Numbered from the stretch's first letter, positions 24,313 to 48,800 are shown. The stretch: 64,000 nucleotides of DNA from Lingula anatina (GCF_001039355.2 NW_019776152.1:1-64000), one strand, 5' to 3'. Program-made: numbers and translations. Notes: generated by a model from the sequence alone, not told the origin.

Positions 24313-24888
24313 CAAACAACTGTGACTGCTTGCAAGTGTTTGTTAAATAATATTTTCGTGGAACCTACTACTCGATCTGCACCATCTATTAGTAATTGTG
24401 TAAACTAGTGATATTTCCCCTATAATCCTATGAAACAATTGTATTCAAACAAAAAAATTACTATATAAAACATCCGTAATAAAACCAAATGAAACATATT
24501 GTTTTAGCTGTTCGAGGTGAGATTGCATAGAAAGGGTTATTTCTGGTGGTGATCTCACTGGCCTGTGATGCCATATTTCTCGTGGCCTGAGATGCCTTTT
24601 CCACCATTTTGTAAAATGTCCTGCCCTTTTCTCAAAAAGTTGGCAAATCACCCCAGTGATATTGGTTGGGAATTTAATGTGTAATAATAAATTGGACTAA
24701 CTTTAATGACGTAACACATAATTTTAAAAGGTGGGTGCATGTCACACCAAAAAGCGAATCTGCGGCCTCTTACTGACAAATAGCCTAATCAATACGGAAG
24801 TAAGATCGAAATAGAGGCATTTCCGGTTTCGCCATCGGGCTTCTTCTGAGGTCTAGAACGTTTCCTGGAGAGGAAAAAACAGCAAATT
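23791..24888. promoter_or_regulatory. Bidirectional promoter interval, TNFAIP8 / SHP2
   Basis: The two genes point away from each other here. Just before the SHP2 start codon the sequence has ETS-like sites (acggaag at 24794-24800, atttccgg at 24819-24826) and a YY1-like cgccatcgg at 24830-24838. No TATA box stands at a suitable distance. This combination is typical of broadly expressed, TATA-less promoters. The middle holds an ATT microsatellite (24241-24312). Confidence 0.5.
24241..24312. repeat. (ATT)n microsatellite
   Basis: About 24 perfect ATT units between the two divergent genes. Confidence 0.95.
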
Positions 24889-34640
<9,752 letters not shown>

Positions 34641-37640
34641 CGTGGATACCATGTCACCATTGACATATATTATCAAAACACAACTTGATTGGTATGGAGC
34701 AAATAGATTTTATAATTGTCCTGGAGAAAATAATATATTTGTAACACACAAGGTGTGTCATGCAAGGAAGACATGAACTGAGGGAAGTCATAACTCACGT
34801 CACCCAGATTAAAGGATTATGTAGAAGGCTCCATTGTACCTTTTAATATAAAATGCCATGTAATAAGCAGTCTGGAGGCCAGGTGAGGTCAGTTGGACTC
34901 TTTACGGTCTATATGTGTCCTGTTGTGAACACGCACTGGATTTTAATGGCCCTTGGTGCATACACAGCAGACATCTATTGAATAGACAATGTGTGACTGT
35001 AAGTAGCATTTTGTGAGTGTCTGTGACATTCTGGGGAATGTCTGTGACATTCTGTGAGTGTCTGTGACATTCTGAAGAGGTCTGATTATTAACTTATAAA
35101 GTAATGTTAGATATTTTAAAGTAAGACATGACATACAATCAACAAATCACAAATGGATTTGGCTTGAAACTGACACCGAAGAGGATGGTGATTTCACTTC
35201 AATTCATGTACAAGCTCAGCTACAAGTTTTTTTTCCTGAATTGGCTTCTTGCTTGCCAGTTAAGTTGTCTATTTTAAGGGACTGTAGGTTATTTAAACAT
35301 GTACATTGTCATATTGTTTAGTTCATGGGGAAGTAAAGTTAATTGTAGTCCTCCTGAGGTTTATTATGGGGTAGACATTTTGTACTTGACAAACAAAATG
35401 GCAGTTTTTTCAGCTAGGTCTGATTTTTTGTTATGAATTAGAAATGCAAGGTTAACAAAAAGTTTATTAAATATGAGGATTGATTGCAATTTGAAACTTT
35501 TTTAGTGACTCTTTTTGTGGTCCACATCCCAGTCGCTGACACCCATTTGACATTTGGTACAGAAGTTTTTGATAGAATTTTTGATAGAATATATATATAT
35601 CCACATAGCATACAACATAATATTACAATACCTACCTAAACTAAAACTTTTGTAAAGCAAAAATAAATAATTGAATTTTGCTTTAAATTTTATTTTTTCC
35701 TTTTAATAATAATTACCAATTTGAGAGTATTTTAATGCTATTCAAATTTGGCTAAAAAATCATGATCCAAAAGCATAATTTTAGATTCCTTATATCTGAT
35801 TCTCCTGTTATGAATATCATTTCTGTGACAAGAATGACTCAAAAATTTGAAACTAGTATTTAGATATTAAAAATTTCAAAGATGAGTGAATAGATTATAT
35901 TTTGGTGTACTACCATGGTAATAAGGGAAAAGTGTTAAAAGTTTCTGGCTACACACTTTTTTGTTCTTGTCAAAATAGCTAATTTTCTCTAAACTGAAGA
36001 TGAAAAGTAGCACTGAACATTTAAAAGCCATATTTGACCTAGTTATATTTTTATGAGATCACTTTTTCCCAGTTAACTAATTTATTGAATGATGAATCCA
36101 CAGAAATGGTCCGTTTTTATGTGTCCAAAATCATGTCAGATACCCTCAAAACACAGCTTAATGCTGGAAAAAAAGCAACATGGATTCAGCTCAGTTATGT
36201 AGTATGTTATAGTGAACCCAGATTGTGCTAAACGACATAATATCCGTTTATAATTATCAGAATGACTTATGAATTTGTGAAACATTTTATGTTAAGTTCT
36301 TATTTGCAGCATCTTGTTAACAACCATTATTATTATTATTATCATTATCATTATATTTTACTCAGTTTGAATTTCAGGATATACTGAAAGCCAGGGTGGG
36401 GGTGGGGGGTGGGGGGGGGGGACAACAAATGTCATCCGTCATAACGTCCCAGTATATGTAATGAATTTAAGTTAAACTTGAATGTGCAGTGTTTGCAGCT
36501 TAATAGCAGTTTAGAAGCCCATATAGTAACATGTTAGAGCAAAAACTATATTCTGTATTATGTATATTAATTCATGCAGGCATGTCAGAGAATTGCAGCA
36601 TAACATATGAATGGATCAGTTTTGTATCTGGTCGCAAATTAGGTTGTATTTATTTCTCTCTTGTCAACATGATAATAATGTTTTGATTTTCCCTACAGAA
36701 ATTATCCGGTATACATAAGCACATATTCCTAAGAATCCTCGAGTTGAAGTGCTGCATCATGGTGTCTTCCGCTTTTCAGGGCGTACAGATATACTGCAGT
36801 TCTTTTGTTAAGAATCAAGAGTCCCTTTGTTTTATCCACATTGTCTAAAGCCAACTAATCTCTTTTGCAACTTGGATATAGTAGAGTTAATTTGAATTCG
36901 AAAAGTTGCTGTTTGAAGTTAACAAACATGTAAACTAAGTTTTTTGAGGATATTGTAACAAATAATTTCAGAGTTTCCTAGCAGGGTTCACCCAGACACT
37001 TATAACATTATGCACATAATGATTTCACTGCTTTTAAATATCTGCCTCAAACACAGTTGCCTGCTCTCATTTTCATGATAGGTCTATGAATAACTGGCAC
37101 CTTGTTTTGGTCATTAAATTGTATCACCATTGACAACTGTTGCTATGGTAATGGTATCCATGGTGTTTTGGTTGTGTATTACTGTTGTCTAAGCTGAACC
37201 CATCTAGTCAAGGAATGATCTCTTAGAGGAATACAGTACATGTTATATCTTTATACAGCTAAAACAAAGCATGGCATTGCCAACAATTTACTCTTTGCCA
37301 CCAAGATATATCCTATACAAAACTGTTAAGAATATTACGATATGCCAACCCCTTTTTTGTTTTCTGTAATTTGTTATTACAATTATGGGTGAAATTATGT
37401 AAATTGGGTAAAATGAAATAAAAAAGGGTTCGTAATTTGTAAATTTTCCAAATTTGTAAGTTTAGTTTAGGATAGGGTGTACCATTCTAATGTGGAAAAT
37501 GTTGAAATGTCCTGAAAAATGATAGACTTGTTGCATAAGAAGTTTGTGTAGAAATATGTATCACCAAGGCGATATGTTTTGTAAACAGTAGATTGTCATT
37601 TATAAAACGACTTGTAAACTTTCAGATACAAAATAAAAAC
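34641..37640 (+). other. Probable 3' UTR of SHP2
   Basis: About 3 kb of AT-rich sequence with no recognisable coding exon. Candidate polyadenylation signals AATAAA are at 35662, 37417 and 37632. It contains a short tandem repeat of tgtgacattctg-type units near 34990-35080 and a G run near 36400. Confidence 0.5.
37632..37637 (+). terminator. Candidate polyadenylation signal, SHP2
   Basis: AATAAA in aaaataaaaacac. It is the most distal of three candidates (35662, 37417, 37632); which is used cannot be told. Confidence 0.4.
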
Positions 37641-39748
37641 ACATCTCTTAGTTTCGTTAAGTTAGCAAAAAATGAATGACGGTAAAGTACTTTTGTATAG
37701 TAAGTCACCCACTGCACACTCGATATAATTAAGTTATTTGCATGATACCGTGGCAAAACGTATACGCTAGGCCAGTTACATTATGTATCGGCTTGAGAAT
37801 CAATGAATGATAATAAAGCTATTTTCTATGAAAAGATTTCAGTGTCGTTTAAGAATAATGGATCTTGTTTTTTTTTTCATCGCGTTCGGTGTAAAGATGG
37901 TCAAAAGTATATCGATTCTGAAGGGACTATGCGTGTTAACCGTTTTACCTGTGATGCCTGAAGAGTCGGTCACTTGTTCAAAGGTTAAGAAGAAAGGTCG
38001 AGATGTACTTCTTTATGTATTTCTTCAGAAACCATGTACTGTTTTACAAACAAATTGTCATTGTTCATCTCTCGCGTTACTGAGATTAAAGAGATCATAC
38101 TGAAGACAGTTGTAGTGACGGGTTTGATATCCTGGCGTATTTTTTAAGGCTAAAATCCAGGCTGTTATTAGTCCAGAATTGCATTGAAAAAATGAGCAGT
38201 GATATTCAAACATTTAAGGTGTCTATTTAATTACGCGTGACATAAGTTCTTTACTAAAGTTTCATATGAAGTGAGCGTGGATTGCATTGAAATCTTACAG
38301 TTTTCAAGCACTTCGTCGAATTCTAGGATATCAACAGGGTTATCAACCATTACGTGGTTGAGCATGGATAAAAAAGAAAAAAAGACAAAAAAGTGATAAT
38401 AAAGCCATTTTAATGGTGGGAAGTTTCGGAAACGTTACAAAAAGTATCCACTTATCTCCCCTTCCATTTAACAATTCTAAAGGAGCAAATATACATTAAT
38501 GATAACCTTCAATAAAAAATGGGTAATTACATACTCTTTAGCAACAAGACATTACAATAAAATGCTTGGTCGTATTGGTCATGTTTTCGGCTTGACGATA
38601 TGATGCAAATTCATAAAATATATATAATGTTTGGCACAATAAAATATCTGGAAACAGTTCAAAACACAACTTAATAAGATATAATTCGTTTTCAGTTGAA
38701 GAACAATCTCATTTCTTTCCATTTTTACAGTTTCATGGACACCGTCTCTCTGATATTGCCCATCGAATAACAGCAAAGGTCTTTCATTGTGGTACTACGA
38801 CGAAAAAGCAGATCGTTTCTGTAAAGACTTCACATGCAACGTCCTTTGACGGACGGTTCCAAATGCCATGGGTTAAAGTTCAAAGAAGCGTTTAGTCTCA
38901 TTAAAAACGATGTACTTTTCCACCAACAGCAAAGATGCCATAAAATCCTTGTAGAGTTAAGTTCACGCCAGGCATCTTGATCCCGGCTTCTGTTTGGAAT
39001 GTTAAGTTATTTCGGAACGTTAGTGCTACATGTGAAGTCGTGTTTCCCCATATTAATGGTTCCTTGTTCGTCCTTCCTTGTTTGCCTCTCCTGTCTCTTT
39101 ATAATCATCCTTTTGTCTAATGTTCGGAATATCTCAGCGGAATACCACAATAACTGATGTCACAACCAATCAAATCGATCCACAACTGATGTGCTCTTTT
39201 TTCATGTTTGCATTAAAATCCAATTTTTTATCTAATAAGACGAACGCAAGGCGAAAGTGAAGGATATATCCAGACTGGAGTACTGTCTCGTACTTTGGCA
39301 AAATGCAACCTGCTCTTGCCTCAATCCAAATGAAATTGGTACTCAAAATGATATGAGTTCAAAACATTGTCTGAAAACTCTGTGTGTGTTATCTGGCTAA
39401 TGTCACGTGGTGTTTCTGCTGGTCTGAACCAGAAGACTCTCTCTCTCTCTCTCTCTCTCATCATTAACCTTAGAATACACCATGGTCTCTCTCTCTCTCT
39501 CTCTCTCCTTGTCTTTTATCACTCCTGTCCCTTCCACCCACTTTTTTATTTCTCTCCTTCTCTCCTTTCCTCTTTCCGCTCTCGCTATCTCTCTTTACTT
39601 CTCTCTCTTTCCATTCTTCTCTCTTCCTCCTCTCCCCCTCTCTCTCTCTCTCGTTTGATCACATGGACACTTTTCTCGCCTATTACATGTTCCACAAGCT
39701 TTTATCAACATCCAGAGATACTTCACACATATAGCGCACCTTGCAATC
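37641..39748. other. Convergent intergenic region, SHP2 to mosaic lectin gene
   Basis: No gene seen. The right part is a CT-rich microsatellite region (39430-39660). TTTATT at 39545-39550 would be a minus-strand AATAAA about 200 bases past the possible lectin stop codon. Confidence 0.5.
39430..39660. repeat. (CT)n-rich tract
   Basis: Several CT/TC arrays separated by pyrimidine-rich sequence. Open frames here encode only Ser/Leu repeats. Confidence 0.9.
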
Positions 39749-39912
39749 ATGCTACATGTACCATGTGCAACATTTCATCACAAATGACGGATCACAAGAG
39801 CAATAACAGTCTTGAACACATGGATTAAGGGCCACGAAACAAATAGGTTCACCACGCACGCTGCCACAGATAAAAATAACCACTACGATGTATTCACCCG
39901 TGGCCATGCCAA
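39749..39912 (-). CDS. Possible last exon of the mosaic lectin gene
   Basis: After acceptor gattcag the frame fits phase 1 from sushi 13 and runs 53 codons to TAG at 39749. It starts VGMATGEYIVVVIFICGSV and continues through a Cys-rich tail. The short hydrophobic run is too weak to call a membrane anchor. A minus-strand AATAAA lies about 200 bases downstream. Other distal exons are possible. Confidence 0.3.
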
Positions 39913-40992
39913 CTGAATCAAAAGCAATGCAAGCGTTAAACATCCAAACTAAAAGAAGACATTGTAGCACAAATAAAGATGCATGAGATTATTAGTATAA
40001 AACTTAGGAATTATCCAATAAATATTCAGGTGAAATCAAATAAGGCAAACTGATTTTCCAGATTTGTGCAATATTTTGAAGAAAAAACACACTGCTCTCA
40101 CATAACTAACTAAGGGCAAAGCTACTGAATATAACAATACCTACCGTACTCGTTGGCGCCATTCATCATGAAGGGGTTTAAATACAATGTAATATCTGGA
40201 CAATTTCTCCTCTACCTACCAGTGCCTTCCACTGGATACGACCTTCGTTCTATTTGGTCAAGTTCTTAAATGTTTGCACCATTTTAAGCCACAAAGGTCT
40301 AAATGCAGTTACGAGAATGATTTTGCAGGAGATGGAACTTTATGTTTCGTTCCTAGCTTTCGAGAAATTATGCAATTTATTTCATTTTTCAAAAAGTGTG
40401 AATGAGATTTATTTCAAATCACACAAATAATACGAACGGTCTCTTTATACTTCTTACCACAGTTTTCCACATTCCCTTTTATTATATTTTATCAGAAAGG
40501 GAAAACCGGGAATTTTTCAATACAAAATGACATAGGAAAAACCCTCCTTACCACAGTTTTCCACATTTCCTTCCCACTGCCCCTGTAAATTACAGAACAG
40601 GGTCTGTGTGGTGTCTCCGGCCGATACCGCGTACCCGGCGTCACAGGTGAACGTCCAGGTGCGGTTGTTGAAGACAGCGGTGGCATTGGCGACATCTGGC
40701 GGCGCACTGCACAATCTCTCTGGACAAACAACGTGTATGAAAAACATGTACATTTTATTAACCGATTTGTTGATAATTCATAGGCCTATCTCAACTGACC
40801 AAAGTTTCCATAATGACGAGGAACGTAACTGTGAAAAAATCGAGTTCAGGCGCTGCATAGTCTCTACGCACTACACAGTATCAATATTATCATTATTATT
40901 TGATGCTAGTGGATTCGTTCACCCTCGGGTGATTCCGTGTCGGATCGAAAAACGGAATCGGCCGAGGTGTTCCGAGAGAGTAATATTGGGTA

Positions 40993-41029
<37 letters not shown>

Positions 41030-43881
41030 TACAATGAATGAGGAATAAAAGTCGTGACGAAGCAGTATTTGGAGGACAATGTGTGCCCGAAAGGTGTTTG
41101 ACCCAGCTTCAATGAAATAAAATTACCTTGGCACTCATTATGAGATAAAGATGACCACGCCCCCGTTTCCTGGCAACGGATCTGCTGGACATCGCTATTG
41201 TCTGGGTACAGGAAACCATAGAAGCATCGGTAGGTGGCAGTGCTATCCATGAAATTCCCGGTATCTGTTCTTGTCGCGTTGGCCACAGAGGGTAGAGCTC
41301 CGTTGCAAATTATGCCTGTTCATAAGAAAAAAGAAAGCTATGAATTTCAGTCCAGCAAAAAGTGAAAATGAAATTACCATTTTCTACGCTTCATTTAAAG
41401 ATTTAATTTTTGAACTACATACAAAACTTGCACAGAAAGAAGAGCTCTGATAGAGAACACATGATGTTTAAATAGTAAATGCCACAAACATCCACACGGT
41501 AAGGCGTTTTCGTTAGAGATTGTGACAATGTACATATAATTTCCTGACTAGAAAAAAGTTGGGTTGATTAGTTTGGTGTGACGTACGTTCGCATCCCTGG
41601 GCAGGGATATCCCCCTCCCATTGCTTCTGAACACATCTCAAGACGTCTGTCCCATTGGTTCCTGAAGGCAGCCGGTATCCAGGGAGACACGTGTATTTTG
41701 CAACGTCACCATGGGAACGTTCTGTCGTATTCAGGGCCATATTGGATTTTTGTGGTAGCTCTGGGCACTTAACACCTGTCAAAGGTAAATGTATGCTCTT
41801 TATCGTGTGTTCATTTCTGGTTTATATATGCAAGCTCTGATTAAATTACGCATTTCCTACAAACGCAACTCAAAGTCACAGTTGCATGAACATGTCATTC
41901 CAAATTCGTTGCCTTTACTCATGTACGTTCTTGCACTTTTTGCAAATACACTGCGTTATAAATACTTTGAAATTGAATCTATCTTGCTATGTCTGACTGT
42001 ATTTGTGCTGTAATTTTTGTCTAAGGCCTATGTTTTACTTACTCCACACTCTGAAGATTGAATTGAACAATTCCCCGCCGCACGCGTCACGTGGGTTCCC
42101 GGTGCACGCGATATCGCACATCCCTTTGCGTGCCTTCCCGTATTTTCCAATCTGGTTCCCACACCCGCATACAGTCCCTGAGATAAAAAAATAATGATAA
42201 TGACAATGACGATTATCAACTTGCGCCCCCCCCCCCTTTAAACAACCCCCTGATCCACCAGTGGATGTCATACTTACCGTTGGTGACAGCAGCGAACAGG
42301 TAGCCACCCTGTGCACAAAGCTCACGGCATTCTGACGTCAACGTGATACCGGAAGACAGGATAGTCGGGAATTCTGGGTGATCTGGGTCATCCAGGAAAC
42401 ACCCTACGTCCACAACAGTTTCTAGGTAAGATTGAAAAAAAAATCAAATGAAGATTACTGGAATCTACAAAAAGCAATGTGTTGAAAACAATGTTCATTA
42501 CAGTAATGATGGAAGATAGATTCATAAGGCAAATATTGCTGAATGATTGATTAAAATTTTGACATTTGAAAATGAAATACTGGCCCGCGTTGGTATTGAA
42601 ATAGGCTGATACAAAGCTTGATGAACAACTGGTTTTTTTTTACCTGAAAATGTGTCAAACTGGCAGCCGCTTACGTCCAGTCTCATGACACATCCGGTTC
42701 CTAGACAGCTGCTGGTGTCCGGCAGAACTCGGATATCTGTGGCCACAAACGGGTTCTCAACTTCGCTGTACACAGGGGTGTTGAAGTCGGTGCTCGTTGG
42801 CCCTCTGGCGTCAAACTTAAAGATCAGAATTTGAATATATTTAAAAGCGAATAAAAATTACAGATAAATGGATAAGCAAATAAAAAAGATATTGCAACAA
42901 AAATCCCTCTGCCACTTATTTCATGTAATGAACGTTTCACGCGTCTTTGCATCTCTTTATGGATTTTATCTCTAATAACAATAAAGAATCACATAAGTCC
43001 GAAGATCGTAATAAACATGTCTACACAAAACCCGTTATGAGCTTACTTTAGATGAGTTCTAATCACGTGGTCACACGTCAAACAATACGACATTAAAGGT
43101 AACGCACGTTAGTACACATAGGCCCCTATATCTCACGCATAATGGATCTACTTTATAAGTGTGTACAAAAAAGACGCCAACACATAATGATATGCATTCA
43201 AGGTACGATAAAACAAACACACCAACACAAATTTTCACTCTCGACTTTCCATTATTTGGCAAAAGCAAAAATATTCAGTAAAGCTGACAAATCTTACCAC
43301 ATCTTCATAGGAATTATTTCTGTATAATCTCCATTCACCACCAATACTTGCATCTCTGAACTGCACTGTAAAGTTCTGCACTCTTTCTAATTGATCAATA
43401 TCATTACGACCTGTGAGAGATAAAAATATATTTTTAAAATGTAGAAGGTACAGGTCTTGTGATTTCACAATATTTTTTTCTTAAAAAGATGCAAATTCAA
43501 ACCACCGAATTCTGCCCCGTATGTATCACACTGGCCAATCATATGACGTGTCCAAAACGTTTCTCAGCGCCAGCGCAATAATTTGTTAAATGGTTAGTAT
43601 ACAAATTCCACAAAATGATCGTATTGCTTAAGTTATTGTTCATTTATGAACGGACTTAATGATTAGCCCATTAATTATTTTCTTAAACAATTATTATAAA
43701 CGATAAAAATAAAATACGGTCCACCCCGCCAGTCATATAGTGTAAAGCATACCTTGTGTCTTGAAGCCAGTGACTATATACCGGTTTGTCAAGGAAAGCT
43801 GAACCCAAGAGCCGTTAGTGTCAGCACTCACGTTAGGACCCCATCCACTCTCACCATATAGTCTGGAGTGTTGCAGGTATA

Positions 43882-43924
<43 letters not shown>

Positions 43925-45766
43925 ACTATATAGCTGGTATACTTTCACTAAACTATTATTTTGTCTGGATACATGTATGTTTTGCCCCCCCCCCCCTTAA
44001 AGAGCTGCCATATTACTTTTTGTCTTAATAATAGTGACCATATTACCGCTTTTTTAAAAGGGGAAAAAATGCAAAAGAATAATCAAGAACCTGGTTTACA
44101 GAAAGGACACAATTCTGAGGCTCAGCTAATTAGACGTTGCACGAAGATGGCTTACACGTGAATACAGCGACATTACAATGTTTTTAAAATGAAAAATTGG
44201 CCAACAGCAAACGCAGTTGAGATGCCTTAACGGACAAATGTCATCACCTACAATATTTAACATTGTAGTGGCAACCCCTATTTGCTCTAGGAGTTTAGGT
44301 AAAAAGGAGATATGTATCTGACGAAATGGGGTTTCCTTTAATCTACCTATCTGTTGAGTTATATGTGAGCCATGTTTATGGTACCTTATGTCTGTATGCG
44401 AGAGGTTGCCTCTGCTGGATGACGCTGATATTGATGAGTCGCTGATCTGATAAATCAGCCACTCGTTACACGGACCTGCAACGATATATGAAAAACATGA
44501 TCTGATAAATCAGCCACCCGATACACGGACCTACATGTAAAGCAACATAAGAAAAACATTTTCTGAGATAAAGCACTCTTTTTCATGGACCAAAACTGAC
44601 ATATCAAAAAAAAAAAAAAAAAAAAAATCCTCTCGTGAAAGTTTCGTCTCAGTGTGAATAGATCTTGAAATAATGACGTATTTATAAATGGATTAATCTG
44701 CAACGTTAAGGACACAATATAGTCTCATACATGTTTAAAACACCAAAAGCATGGCGCGTTTGTCAATTTTAAACAAAATTACATTTTCATTTAACAGTTT
44801 TCCTAAAAAAATTGCATTTAAAATAAACGGAACATAGGTGTTCAAACCGATGATCTCTTATGAAATAAACAAAATGAATAATTTAATAAGCAAATAAATA
44901 ACGGATAAGAACAGATAAGTACACCTTATACAAAATGGCCACTCACTTGACGTAAAACACTCCACGCGGATGTTTTTGTCTATCCCAGCCGCTGCCACCC
45001 AGTATTGACCATACTCCCTGACACCGTTTTTGTACAGGACATCACAGGAACTGGCCACTACTGATATCCAAGCTGAAAGTGAAAGTGAAATCTGGTTCTT
45101 ATATACTGCAAGTTGCACTACGTGTCAGCGCAGTTTACAATCAGGGGCGGATTCAGGCTGTCTTCTGGGTCTTCCGGAAGACGGTCAAATTTCAAAGTTT
45201 ACGTTGATGAGTACCTAATTTTTTCTGTCGGAAGACGGTCCAAAAATGGAGGATGGATCAACAAAGATAATGTGGAAGACTGTCAGAAAATATCTCTGGA
45301 TCCGCCCCTGACAATGGACGTTGAGCCATATACATGTAACACTCACTTACTCACAATATTTATCTGACCTCTGAACCCCATTTAGACTGGCTGTATTGAA
45401 CCTCGACCCATTGGAACACTTTTTATTCCCGCACTTTTGGAACTAAAATCGGGGATAATCTTATCCCACCCGTTCGTGCATCCCATGAGTCCGCACATCA
45501 GTGCGTTAAGGACTTAGTGATTTCCGCTATCCCCTCCTTGACCAGAAAGTTAAAACTTTGGAAATTGATAGACCTATCATCAAGAATGCACTTCAGAATT
45601 TAAGTGCAACAGGCTGTCCCTGGGGTTGGTTTATTCTAAATTATTTAGATATTGTTATTTCTGCTAACTCCTCCTAGACCATTAGAGCGAGAAAGTTCAA
45701 CCTTTGGGAATAGCTAGACCTGTCATTAAAGATGTAAAAACGCACAACAAAATAATTGCACACACG

Positions 45767-45803
<37 letters not shown>

Positions 45804-48800
45804 ACACACACACACTGGCACTTACTAACAAGATACATCGACACATATCCATTGCCCCCGCAGAACTGGTGTTTGTTTCCAGGACATTTTGTATCACAGA
45901 GAGTGAAGTCGTTCTCTTTGTTAGCTTCAGTGACGGTCTGCGTGCAGTAACACTCCGAGGAGGACACACCAGCGTAGGCACGGGACAGGCCACGGCAGTA
46001 CTCGATACACTGCTGGAGGTTCATGTGTAAGGGGCTGCTGAGAGTTGCCGTCAGACCGCTGTCCGTACGATAACAGCCAAGGTAAGCTGGAATATACATT
46101 GTAGTGTTACCTCCGCCTATCTTACAAAGAGGGTTTTGCTTTCGTCAGAAATGGTATGTCTATTTGCCATGTATGTGGACATGATATCTTAAAATAGTTC
46201 TCAAATGTTGACGGAATTTGAAAGAAGCATCGAGATCACCAACAATACCCAATTTATATTGAAAATAATGTAGGCAAAATAGGGATAAATGTTGTCTATG
46301 TTACCTCGGCTTTGCTCACAGATGTTCCTCCTTCCTGTGCTTTGCGATTTAGTATCGCTTATGCCAGCATTGTTTAATAGAAAGTAAACTTTGTCCAAAT
46401 CATCCGGCTCATTACCGCTGAAAATGTGATCTTTCAACAGAGATCCAGATAGCGGAACAGTTGCTTCCGTATACCATGGGTCGGTAATACCTGGGGAAAG
46501 AAGTGGTAGAAATCAGCAGGGTCTGGTTTTACATGTAACTGATAGTTTACAATATATACAGTAACACTATTCATTCTTCAGCATCAAATGTGAGATGAGT
46601 AACATTATATAACTCTAAGCCCTTATGTGGAGCTACAAATTACTGCTTTTTAATATTAAATCATATTAACAATAAGCATAAATTTTGTGCTTACCGACCC
46701 ACCAGCGAGTATTTGTTGACAAACCAGATACATAGTCTCTCTCGTCAATTGTCTCAGGGACCCAAATGTAGCCTCCGAGTCTATGGCAATCATCATTTGC
46801 TGTCTCCCATGATGTGAGAGTGGTGTTTAAGATGTAGCAGTGACCGTAGTAGCCATGTTCCCAGTCGCCATAGCACGGCGTTGACCACACAGGGATGACT
46901 AAAAAGTACCAATTTATGCAGGTGTACAGGAAGGATGGGGGTGGTTTGGGGTGGAATTTGGTCCACACAAGTCGATCATTTGATCCGGAAAAAGCCGGAT
47001 TTGCATCAATATTTTAAGAACAAGACCTCTCTTAAATTCCCTGATTATCATGCACTAGTGGATCCCGGAAATGTTAAAGCGGGAAGAGGGAGGAGATCAA
47101 AAACTGCCGTGCGTATAACGAAAATCGACGATAACAATTGTATTATGTGTAGGATATGGGGACAGAACATGTGCCCTATAAGACCCTATAGGATATTGTA
47201 CCAATTTTTTATAGGGTTTTTTCTTAAGGGATCAATCAATAAGTATAAAAAATTTATCATGTATCTTATTTTCAAGACTTCACGTCAAGGACTCACCTTC
47301 GCAATAAAGCGGATCACCGCTCCATGTGCTATTGTCCTGACAGACACGTGACAACGAACCATTTGCCACGACATAACCGCTGTTGCACGTGTAAGTCACG
47401 TTGTTCCCGCCATAAAAGGTTTGGCTCGCGGCCGGAAGCCTGGCGCTGTTGCTGATAAAACCGGGATCGCTGCAAATAACAACTGGAAAGAGAATGCAGT
47501 TATGTACTGTAGGGCTACTACATCTATGTTCTCCATGTGAGCAAATAATCAATTTCGACTTCCTAAAACTGGTTTTTAATAGTGCCTCTTTCTGGATTGA
47601 GTCCGAAAACATCCCCCTGATTGAACTCTGACGGTGTGTGTGGCCTGGATTTGCCCTCTTCCATGTTTTGTACTTACCTTCACATTCCATCTGCGCCCCG
47701 GACCACGTTAAATCCCCCTGGCAGGTTCTAGTGACGTCACCGCTGGAGTACACGTGTCCCACGTTACAGCTGTACGTCACTACCGAGCCCATGGTTAAGT
47801 TGCCTGAATAAGTCGCGTTTACCCCGGGTTCAGGAGCAGAACATGCTAAATAAATAATTAAATCAATAAATTTTTTAATAAATAAATAAAAAATGTAAGT
47901 AACCACGTTACAAATGTGTAACTTAAAACTACGAAGATATCAAATAATCATATACGATATTCACAGCGATTCGAAAGAGCTAAGAGAGTAAAAGGAATAC
48001 GACAAAATCAAAACAGAAATTTATTGAAAAATGAGCAAATATTCTGCCTGGAAAGAGGACAAACCTCGTTTAACATAAGTTCACTCAATTGTAGCTGAAA
48101 TGTGAAAACGCCAATAATACCAATGCTGAAGGGGCTATCATTACGACATTGTTATGCACATGTACACATCCTTATCTTTTGATTTTAATAGCATAATATC
48201 TAAGCATTTTAGCATTAAAGAAAGCTGTTTCAAGTGGTGTGATATACAAACTGTCTAGGAAAATATAAGCATTCTTCTTTTGTATCTAGTGCTTAACTGT
48301 TTCTTGTACATGGGCCTAGTTCAATCCTTGTTTCGCTAACACAATGGGATGTGACACCTGGCAACAATCTTCTCACCTAACACATTCAGACGTCACACCA
48401 AACACAATTGATTGTCTAAACAAACATCGTCCCGTCATCATATCTTCCACAATTTTCTGTCAAAAATCAAAGCCTGCTAATCAGTTTCACACTATTTCTC
48501 ATTCAGTCGCTGTAAGGTACATGGATAACATTCAATATCATCACATCATCAGAATACTCACCTACGTTTGCTCCTCTTTCTCTGCACAGCTCCCATGCTT
48601 CGTTAATTGTCTGCAAGTCGACTGCTGCGTCAAAAAGGTGGACGCACGACAGCCGGCCATTGAACGCGTATGCCGGATTATTGCTGATTAGTCGTTTGCC
48701 TACGTGAAAATCGTGTGCTGTATTCAGATCAAACTGCCCTAACACTGCCGTTGAATTATTGAAATAGTGGGAATCGAGAGTCCCCGATCCTAACAAAACT

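Noticed and set aside
37807-38103. 98-codon frame downstream of SHP2
   Set aside because: No recognisable domain, splice context or codon pattern; expected by chance in 2 kb of non-coding DNA.
39367-39828. 153-codon Ser/Leu-rich frame
   Set aside because: Produced by CT-repeat sequence, without gene signals.
43733-43948. Poly-Asn frame on the minus strand
   Set aside because: An ATT microsatellite in the intron read together with the adjoining F5/8C exon; only 43753-43862 is real coding sequence.
45704-46030. 108-codon plus-strand frame over the WSC1 exon
   Set aside because: Antisense shadow; the minus strand gives an eight-cysteine WSC module with proper splice sites.
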